Shown here piece by piece: positions 1 through 6,239 of a DNA stretch of 13,835 nucleotides. Numbering within the stretch: position 1 is the stretch's first letter; each line of letters starts with the position of its first letter. This DNA comes from Proteiniphilum sp. UBA5267 (GTDB lineage: Bacteria; Bacteroidota; Bacteroidia; Bacteroidales; Dysgonomonadaceae), in the NCBI GenBank assembly GCA_002411515.1, contig DHTF01000106.1, positions 1 through 13,835 of the forward strand, written 5' to 3'. The position numbers and the translations under genes were made by a program. The notes under the pieces are model-generated. The model saw nothing but the letters and a program-made list of their open reading frames with translations, did no database searches and was not told the origin of the DNA.

Positions 1-1
1 C

Positions 2-2383
2 CTCTACGAAATTTATCAAACAGGAGTCTATGCCAATCAACCAGGTTATTATACAAATCCGGAAAAACTGACTAATATTTCTATTGATGATTGGAAGGGA
101 TATACCTCAAACGACACAGGGGAATCTAATATGAGCATATGGGGCAGAAGACTCGGATTTCAGGGAAATGTGCTTGCCAATCTGCTGGCCGGTAAGACCG
201 TCGATTGGAAAGATCATACATACCGTACTGGCTTTAATCAGGATTATAATATCAGTGTCAGTGGTGCAAGTGAAAAAGTAAACTATTATCTGTCCTTTGG
301 TTATCTTGAGAATCAAGGTGTGCTGGTAAGTGATGAATATCAGGCTGTCCGTGGCAATATGAAAATCAATGGAAAAGTGAATAATTGGTTAGAAATAGGT
401 GCAAATATAAATTTTCAAGACCGGTCAGATGGTAGTATCGGAATAGATGAAGAGCAGAATATGCGTAATAGTCCGTATGCTGATTATACGGATGAGGATG
501 GCAACCTGTTGCAGTATCCCCTAAGTTCAGAATATAGCCAAAGAGGTTACAACTATCATTTTCAAAAACAATATCTGGAATTAGAAAAAGGGTATACAGT
601 TTTGAATTCCATAATGAATGCTAAAATAACTTTGCCTTACCATATTACTTATACATTCAATGTCTCGCCCCGTTACCAGTTCTTCTATGACCGCTACTTC
701 ATGTCAGCCGATTTACCTGGTTCCAACCCTGCATCACGTGGTGTAAATCGTGAACAGGCTAAACGTCTTGACTGGTCGCTAAACAATACGATCAATTGGG
801 ACTATACATTCAAAGACAGGCATCACCTCATGGTTACATTGGTTCAAGAGGCTGAAGAAAGACAATATTGGCAGGATCGCATTGAAGCACGAAATATGCA
901 ACCCTCTGATGCATTGGGGTTCCATAATACCAAAAACAGCAGTAAGGAGGATAGTTCCTATTCAAGTGAAGACACGTATCAATCGGCAGATGCTTTCCTA
1001 GCCCGTTTGTTTTATTCGTACGACAATCGCTATATGATTACAGGCTCCGTTCGTAGAGACGGTTATTCTGCTTTCGGATCATCCAACCCTTATGCTACTT
1101 TCCCATCCTTAGCTGGAGCATGGACTTTTACCAACGAAGATTTCTTCCAATGGAATGATATAATGAGTAACGGAAAAATACGTGTCTCCTATGGTAAGAA
1201 CGGTAACCGGTCGCTGTCCAGCCCTTATCTGGCATTGGCTAACCTGTATGAGGGAGCGGGTAAAATGCAGGGCTACATCAATTCGAACGGTGAACTGGAA
1301 CTGTATCGTTATCTAATGGCTAACCGCATGGCAAATCCAACACTACAATGGGAAAAAACTGCCTCATGGAACATTGCACTTGATTTTGGTTTCCTCAATG
1401 ACCGTATATCAGGAAGTATTGAATATTATAATAAAAGCACCAATGATATGATCATGAATCAGCGTTTACCTGAGTTTACGGGATTTAGTAGTATTACTAC
1501 GAACCTTGGACAGGTGGATAATCGTGGGATTGAACTTTCTTTATTCACTTCAAATATCAAGAACAACGTTTTGGAATGGAATACTTCAATCGGTCTTTCT
1601 TATAATAAGAATGAAATAAAACATTTGTATTATGAATTCGAGAATGTCCTGGACACAGATGGAAATGTCATAGGTTCAAAAGAGAGTGATGATCTGTCGA
1701 ATGGTTGGTTTATTGGACAACCAATCAGTACGATTTGGAACTATCGCGTGACAGGGATCTGGCAAAAGGATGAGTGGGAAGAAGCGGCAAGATACAACCA
1801 GAAGCCGGGTGATCCGAAGGTAGCAAACAATTATACTGCTGATGATGTCATAAATGCAGACGGAACAGTAACTCCCGTTTATAACGACAATGACAAGGAA
1901 TTTCTGGGACAAACCACACCCGCTTTCCATTGGTCTATGCGTAATGAGTTTATATTGTGGAAAAACCTCAGTCTCTCATGTAATATCTATTCGTATATGG
2001 GACACAAGAGTTTATCGACTAATTATCTAAACAACGATGATGATGGGGGACGACTTGCTTATGCCGTAGCAAATATGCGGGCAAAAGAATACTGGACTCT
2101 CGATAACCCGACTGATAAATATGCACGTATAGAAGCCCAAGGACCTACTGGGGCTTCAAGTCCGGGTAAATTGTACGATCGTTCATTTATTCGTCTCGAA
2201 AATATTTCGGCAGGCTATTCACTCCCCAAGATTATGACCAGTAAATGGGGTGTTGAGAAGGTCAAAGTTTACGGGACTGTCCGAAATGTTGCTGTATGGG
2301 CAAAAGATTGGGAGTATGGGGATCCCGAGACTGGAAATTGGGCTTCTCGTATCTATACATTGGGATTAAATCTAACTTTTTAA
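2..2383 (+). CDS. SusC-type TonB-dependent outer-membrane transporter, 5' partial
   Basis: The reading frame is already open at base 2 and runs for 793 codons to TAA at 2381-2383. The Met at 131 is internal, because coding sequence of the same character precedes it in frame. SusC-family proteins are usually about 1000-1100 residues, so the signal peptide, carboxypeptidase-regulatory-like domain and plug lie outside the window, and what remains is essentially the outer-membrane barrel. Visible family signs are the NISVSGASEKVNYYLSFGYL stretch soon after the start, many alternating aromatic/polar beta strands, a late RSFIRLENISAGYSLP-type motif, and a C-terminal strand ending in Phe (YTLGLNLTF), as barrel insertion requires. 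SusC proteins import oligosaccharides with TonB energy, under a SusD lid. The susD gene follows after 18 bases, so the two are co-transcribed. The specific ligand cannot be read from the sequence. Confidence 0.96.
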   Translation, partial: LYEIYQTGVYANQPGYYTNPEKLTNISIDDWKGYTSNDTGESNMSIWGRRLGFQGNVLANLLAGKTVDWKDHTYRTGFNQDYNISVSGASEKVNYYLSFGYLENQGVLVSDEYQAVRGNMKINGKVNNWLEIGANINFQDRSDGSIGIDEEQNMRNSPYADYTDEDGNLLQYPLSSEYSQRGYNYHFQKQYLELEKGYTVLNSIMNAKITLPYHITYTFNVSPRYQFFYDRYFMSADLPGSNPASRGVNREQAKRLDWSLNNTINWDYTFKDRHHLMVTLVQEAEERQYWQDRIEARNMQPSDALGFHNTKNSSKEDSSYSSEDTYQSADAFLARLFYSYDNRYMITGSVRRDGYSAFGSSNPYATFPSLAGAWTFTNEDFFQWNDIMSNGKIRVSYGKNGNRSLSSPYLALANLYEGAGKMQGYINSNGELELYRYLMANRMANPTLQWEKTASWNIALDFGFLNDRISGSIEYYNKSTNDMIMNQRLPEFTGFSSITTNLGQVDNRGIELSLFTSNIKNNVLEWNTSIGLSYNKNEIKHLYYEFENVLDTDGNVIGSKESDDLSNGWFIGQPISTIWNYRVTGIWQKDEWEEAARYNQKPGDPKVANNYTADDVINADGTVTPVYNDNDKEFLGQTTPAFHWSMRNEFILWKNLSLSCNIYSYMGHKSLSTNYLNNDDDGGRLAYAVANMRAKEYWTLDNPTDKYARIEAQGPTGASSPGKLYDRSFIRLENISAGYSLPKIMTSKWGVEKVKVYGTVRNVAVWAKDWEYGDPETGNWASRIYTLGLNLTF

Positions 2384-2401
2384 ACCTTAATAGAAGAAAA
2401 T

Positions 2402-4414
2402 ATGAAAAAAATACAAATTAAACTAAATAGTATATGCCTTCCCTTGTTTGTTGGCATCACCATCTTACTAAGCGGATGTTCGGATGATTATCTTAATCCA
2501 AAACCACTGTCTTTCTACGAACCGGGCGCTACTTTTACTACCGAATCGGGTCTAATGGCAGCGATGGCCATAAGTGACCGTCATTTAAAACTATATTATG
2601 CACACGACCATAATGAAATGCTTCCTATCGGAACAGAGTATATCTTCTCCGATTTGGGACTTCCAGCTGCGACAGACAAAACGGGTATGCTAGATAATGT
2701 AGCTTCACTTATGACACCTACTAACTTAAGCTCTAGTAGCTTAAATGATCTTGGGAAAGTAAATAGCATCTGGTATTTCTGGAAGGAAACCTATACTGGT
2801 ATTTTGAATGCGAATACAATCCTCACTTATGTAGATGGAGTAGAAGGGTTGGATGAAGCAACTAAAAACGCATACAAGGGTAGAGCATATTTCCACCGTT
2901 CCTTTCGATACCTGTCTTTGATCTTTCAGTTTGGCGATGTACCTCTTATTACTAAGGTGACGGATGTACCCAAACAAAATTATTACAGTACAAAGCGTGA
3001 CGCTATCCTGGAGATGCTTGTTGAAAATATGGAGTTTGCAGTAGAATGGGTACCCGATCAGAAAGATATGAATCTGATTGGTATGGTAAATAAAGGAGCC
3101 TGCCGTATGTTGTTGGCTAAATGCTATCTGGCACTTGGGGAGTATGAAAAAGCGAAAGAACAAACCGATATACTGATCAATCAATCCGGTTATTCGCTTA
3201 TGACAACTCCTTTTGGTACATTTAACGATGGAGGTGAACCTGAAACCTGGCCTATTACGCGTAATGTTATTTGGGATCTGCATCGTGCCGAAAACAAGCT
3301 TATATCTGCCAACAGGGAAGTAATTATGGGTATACCTAACAGGGGTGCAGAAGCAGAATCTTTTGTTAAGATGCTTACCATGCGTATCATGTATCCTTTC
3401 CTTTTCAACAGTGCGGTACAAACAAAAGACGGCAAGCAAGCCTTATTAAACCTAAGACGTAACCATAATGATTACAATTCTAAATATGATTACATGCGTG
3501 CATTTGGTCGAGGCATAGCTACTTATCGTCCGAGTTATTTCCAGAATCATACACTATGGTATGTGAACAACGTGCTGGATGAAGGAGACTTACGTCATAG
3601 CTCCGAAGCCGGTAATTGGGTGCGCATGGAGGATTATCGTGTAAACAACAAAGCATCTTCAGAGTTTGGTAAACCCATTACCCTTTTCGACGACAATGGG
3701 AAATTACTCTGTAGTGATACTATCCGTCGCTGGTTTGATGTACCTCATTATATATTCTATCTGGACGATCCTGTGAACGAAGAAAACATCAGTGGTTCCG
3801 ATGGACTCAGAGGAGCAACAGATGGAGGTATTGCTGATTGGTATCTTTACCGTTTGGCCGAAGCTTACCTACTTCGTGCCGAAGCGAAGTTTTACATGAA
3901 TCCCAATGACGCTACAATTAAGGACGATCTTAATGTAATCAGGCAACGTGCACAATGCAGCCAATTGTATGAAGGTCCCGTAACTATTGGTGATATCATG
4001 AATGAGCGAGCCCGTGAATTGTACTTCGAAGAATGGCGTAATGTTGAATTGAAAAGGGTATCACTATGTCTCGCACGTAGTGGTAAACCTGATGAATGGG
4101 GCAATACATATGACCTAGATACTTTTGATAAACAGAGTGGAACTGATTCTGAAGGCGGAAGTTACTGGTATCAGCGTGTCACAAAGTGTGGTATGTATAA
4201 CAAAGGCGAGACTATTCAAATTGTAGCTACAAAATCAAGTCTCAATTTCGTAATAGATAAAAAGAACATGTACTGGCCTATCTATAATGCATCAATTACT
4301 GCTAACAACAAAGGTGAATTGAGCCAGAATTATGGTTATGACGGTTATAATCCAGATGTTTTCAAATGGGATAACTGGGAAGATGCAGTAGCTGATGAGG
4401 ACAAAACAGAATAA
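2402..4414 (+). CDS. SusD/RagB-type surface glycan-binding lipoprotein
   Basis: A 670-residue protein starting at ATG 2402, preceded by the purine-rich AGAAGAAA. The N-terminus is a lipoprotein signal with lipobox LSGC and lipidated Cys26. The acidic residues just after it (SDDYLN) fit export to the cell surface in Bacteroidota. DYLNPKP at 29-35 is the typical start of a mature SusD. Internal SusD hallmarks are the helix running through AYFHRSFRYLSLIFQFGDVP (about 162-181), a TPR-like CYLALGEYEKAKEQ segment, YRLAEAYLLRAEAKF in the C-terminal third, and RARELYFEEWRNVELKR, which matches the family's RReL.fEg.R..DLkR-like motif. At 670 residues it is at the long end of the family. It caps the SusC barrel and helps bind the oligosaccharide. 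I infer no particular glycan. Confidence 0.96.
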   Translation: MKKIQIKLNSICLPLFVGITILLSGCSDDYLNPKPLSFYEPGATFTTESGLMAAMAISDRHLKLYYAHDHNEMLPIGTEYIFSDLGLPAATDKTGMLDNVASLMTPTNLSSSSLNDLGKVNSIWYFWKETYTGILNANTILTYVDGVEGLDEATKNAYKGRAYFHRSFRYLSLIFQFGDVPLITKVTDVPKQNYYSTKRDAILEMLVENMEFAVEWVPDQKDMNLIGMVNKGACRMLLAKCYLALGEYEKAKEQTDILINQSGYSLMTTPFGTFNDGGEPETWPITRNVIWDLHRAENKLISANREVIMGIPNRGAEAESFVKMLTMRIMYPFLFNSAVQTKDGKQALLNLRRNHNDYNSKYDYMRAFGRGIATYRPSYFQNHTLWYVNNVLDEGDLRHSSEAGNWVRMEDYRVNNKASSEFGKPITLFDDNGKLLCSDTIRRWFDVPHYIFYLDDPVNEENISGSDGLRGATDGGIADWYLYRLAEAYLLRAEAKFYMNPNDATIKDDLNVIRQRAQCSQLYEGPVTIGDIMNERARELYFEEWRNVELKRVSLCLARSGKPDEWGNTYDLDTFDKQSGTDSEGGSYWYQRVTKCGMYNKGETIQIVATKSSLNFVIDKKNMYWPIYNASITANNKGELSQNYGYDGYNPDVFKWDNWEDAVADEDKTE

Positions 4415-4443
4415 TTTTTTTTATTATTTGTTTTTAATTACTT

Positions 4444-4475
4444 CTGATCGGCTAAGCATAAGCTTAGCCGATCAG
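4444..4475. repeat. Perfect 14-bp inverted repeat (stem-loop) between susD and the GH105 gene
   Basis: The left arm CTGATCGGCTAAGC (4444-4457) and right arm GCTTAGCCGATCAG (4462-4475) are exact reverse complements around the four-base loop ATAA. The hairpin lies 29 bases after the susD stop and 38 bases before the GH105 start. A T-rich stretch comes before it (4414-4439), but what follows is TAAAACTAATTTG, so neither strand has the U-tract of a standard intrinsic terminator. It may be a 3' mRNA-stabilising or processing hairpin that sets susCD levels above those of the downstream gene, a weak terminator, or a protein-binding palindrome. The structure is certain; the role is inferred. Confidence 0.85.
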
Positions 4476-4513
4476 TAAAACTAATTTGATAAATAAATTA
4501 TAATAATAATACT

Positions 4514-5617
4514 ATGATCAAAAAGGCGATTTTCTTATTATGTCTTCTTCCTTTCTATTTATTTTCGGCACAGACGAATGAGTTGAAGAAATTTCCGAAG
4601 GGATCTGATCCCAAAGAAGTCGGTAAACGTTTGGCTTATAATTTTGTAAATGCACGACATGACCTTTATGCCGGAAAATACATCCATTATGCCGAAGTGT
4701 GTACTTGGAATGGAGCTCTTGATTATGCAATACAAACGAAGGACAAAGAACTTATCAAACAACTACAAAATAGGTTTGAACCTTTTTTTACTCGCGAAAA
4801 AGTTTTGTTACCTCCCATGAATCACGTAGACTACAATATGTTTGGTAGTCTTGCACTCAAACTCTATCAAATTACCAATGACAAAAGGTATCTGGAGATA
4901 GGACTGGCTTATGCCGATAGTCAATGGGAAGTGCCGGTGAATGCAAAACCGGAAGAAAAGGACTGGGCCGAAAAAGGATATTCCTGGCAGACTCGTATGT
5001 GGATTGATGATATGTATATGATTACCGTTATACAAAATGAAGCATATAAAGTTACAGGTGACCCAAAGTATATTGACCGGGCTGCAAAGGAAATGGTTCT
5101 TTATCTAGAGGAATTGCAGCGTGCGAACGGCCTTTTCTATCATGCCCCTGATGTTCCTTATTATTGGGCGCGGGGCGATGGCTGGATGGCGGTGGGTATG
5201 GCCGATTTGCTGCGTGAATTACCCAGGGAGCACAAAGATTTTGCCCGTATTATGGAAGGTTATCTTACCATGATGGAGAACCTGAAAAAATTTCAGAGGC
5301 ACGATGGCATGTGGAACCAACTCATCGACGAGCCTGATTTCTGGGCGGAAACGTCCGGAACAGCCATGTTTACCTATGCATTTATCAGAGGTGTTCAACA
5401 GGGATGGTTGAATGCTGCAGAATATGGTCCAGCTGTAAGGAAGGCATGGTTAGCTATGATTCCTTACATCGATGAACGGAATAATGTGACGGAGGTTTGT
5501 ATAGGTACCGGCAAGAAGAATGATAAGCAATATTATTTTGATCGTCCACGTCTTGCCGGTGATTTTCACGGACAGGCTCCATATCTATGGTGTGCTGCAG
5601 CACTCTTAAATAGATGA
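4514..5617 (+). CDS. GH105-family unsaturated glucuronyl/rhamnogalacturonyl hydrolase (YteR-like)
   Basis: A 367-residue protein, close to the usual GH105 length. Residues 1-19 form a Sec signal (MIKK, hydrophobic core, FSA then QT) with no lipobox, so the mature enzyme is probably periplasmic. The rest fits an (alpha/alpha)6 barrel of the GH88/GH105 type: WIDDMYM at 163-169, with an Asp (D165 or D166) where the family carries its catalytic Asp (D143 in YteR); GLFYHA at 206-211; WARGDGW at 218-224; the SGTAMFTYA stretch at 281-289; and HGQAPYLW at 352-359. Members hydrate the enol ether of 4,5-unsaturated uronic acid at the non-reducing end of oligosaccharides left by polysaccharide lyases, releasing a keto-sugar. 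The 99-base gap from susD contains a hairpin but no clear promoter, so the gene probably belongs to the susCD transcript. Rhamnogalacturonan-derived and glucuronan/arabinogalactan-derived substrates cannot be told apart here. Confidence 0.93.
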   Translation: MIKKAIFLLCLLPFYLFSAQTNELKKFPKGSDPKEVGKRLAYNFVNARHDLYAGKYIHYAEVCTWNGALDYAIQTKDKELIKQLQNRFEPFFTREKVLLPPMNHVDYNMFGSLALKLYQITNDKRYLEIGLAYADSQWEVPVNAKPEEKDWAEKGYSWQTRMWIDDMYMITVIQNEAYKVTGDPKYIDRAAKEMVLYLEELQRANGLFYHAPDVPYYWARGDGWMAVGMADLLRELPREHKDFARIMEGYLTMMENLKKFQRHDGMWNQLIDEPDFWAETSGTAMFTYAFIRGVQQGWLNAAEYGPAVRKAWLAMIPYIDERNNVTEVCIGTGKKNDKQYYFDRPRLAGDFHGQAPYLWCAAALLNR

Positions 5618-5756
5618 AACACTAATTGATAGTGTCTGCAAAAAATCTACCCTTTAAAAAATAATAAATCAATCTTTTTAAAGCATTCAATCGTCATAAA
5701 TAAAGTAAAATTGCATATGACCTTCTTTGTTAATCTACAAGGATTTGTCTAGTTGA
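5618..5756. other. AT-rich non-coding spacer at a possible recombination junction
   Basis: No coding potential is seen on either strand. Line 5641-5700 has 12 G/C out of 60 by hand count, against 31 of 60 in line 5821-5880, which lies in the remnant gene that follows. No terminal inverted repeats, target-site duplication, tRNA end or recombinase gene was found at this boundary. I found no convincing Bacteroidota promoter pair (TTTG about 20 bases upstream of TAnnTTTG); isolated TTTG tetramers occur near 5727 and 5743. Confidence 0.5.
5652..5683 (+). terminator. Weak AT-rich stem-loop after GH105
   Basis: CTTTAAAAA (5652-5660) and TTTTTAAAG (5675-5683) are exact 9-base inverted repeats around a 14-base loop. 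The stem has only one G:C pair, so it would be weak, and no extended T-run follows the right arm. It sits 34 bases after the GH105 stop, where the SusCD-GH105 transcript might end. It may be chance in AT-rich DNA. Confidence 0.25.
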
Positions 5757-6178
5757 GATATATTGTTGGTCACCGGAGACAAGAACGGGCCCTGGGTGAA
5801 CACCCGCAATCCCATTGTGGTGAACCTGAATGGTTCTGGCGATGTGGAGGTGCCTGTGACACCCTATTTCCCATCTCGAACGAGTCGATAACGCTAAGTG
5901 TCAACACACTCAATGCAAACCTGAATGTTGACAAGATCGTGTCAACTGCAAACATCGATTATGTGACACTGCTGGTGAGCAAAACCTCATTCATGGACGA
6001 TGCCACCATCATCGCACTAAAGGACTCCAGAGATCAACAAACCGGATCGTTGAACCTCTTAATGGATCTCTCCGGTAATGCAAACGTTGCAAATGCAAAA
6101 GCGCTCTTTGCAAGAGTAGGGGTAAGAACGGTAGGTGCCGATCAGGCTATCTATTCCGATATTGTACGTTTAAAATAA
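5757..6178 (+). pseudogene. 5'-truncated, frameshifted 3' remnant of an unidentified, probably exported protein gene
   Basis: Two adjoining reading frames together read as one protein end. From 5757 (just after an in-frame TGA at 5754) the frame gives DILLVTGDKNGPWVNTRNP and continues to VPVTPYF. A one-base shift near 5871-5873 then moves it into the frame reading PISNESITLSVNTLNANL and on to YSDIVRLK, stop 6176-6178. The first frame otherwise ends at TAA near 5898, and the second, read upstream of 5870, looks like non-coding noise. Restoring one base after TTCCC would give a continuous tail of about 140 residues. The small-residue, beta-rich, Asn/Thr/Val composition suggests the C-terminal beta domain of a secreted carbohydrate-active protein, but I do not recognise the family. 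No start codon, signal peptide or upstream part is present. The TTG near 5753 in the second frame is not a believable start. A sequencing error could explain the frameshift but not the missing 5' part. Confidence 0.65.
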
Positions 6179-6190
6179 ATTGTGTGATTG

Positions 6191-6227
6191 CAAGAGGTTG
6201 TACAACATTACAACCTCTTGTTTTTTT
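6191..6227 (+). terminator. Strong Rho-independent terminator
   Basis: CAAGAGGTTGT (6191-6201) and ACAACCTCTTG (6210-6220) form a perfect 11-bp stem with the 8-base loop ACAACATT, followed directly by seven T (6221-6227). It lies 12 bases after the stop of the remnant gene, so it was most likely that gene's own terminator. Only 12 bases separate the T-run from the ATG at 6240, so transcripts of the next operon must either read through it or start within this very short gap. Confidence 0.9.
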
Positions 6228-6239
6228 AATCTCATTGAT

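Noticed and set aside
131..133. ATG as the start of the SusC gene
   Set aside because: The same frame is open from base 2 with matching coding character, and no signal peptide follows this Met.
2741..3439. A 232-codon open frame on the minus strand
   Set aside because: It is the antisense shadow of susD, whose + frame carries conserved SusD helices through the same bases.
4476..4513. A promoter for GH105 based on CTAATTTG near 4480-4488
   Set aside because: The spacing does not fit TAnnTTTG, and no upstream TTTG lies at the right distance outside the hairpin.
5753..6178. A complete 141-residue gene starting at TTG
   Set aside because: Its first third reads as frame-shadow sequence, while the alternative frame there gives sensible protein up to the shift near 5871. 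There is no signal peptide and no proper start.
6180..6239. A 20-residue N-terminal extension of the GtaA-like protein
   Set aside because: It would be translated from within the terminator hairpin and would bury the lipoprotein signal that begins at Met 6240.
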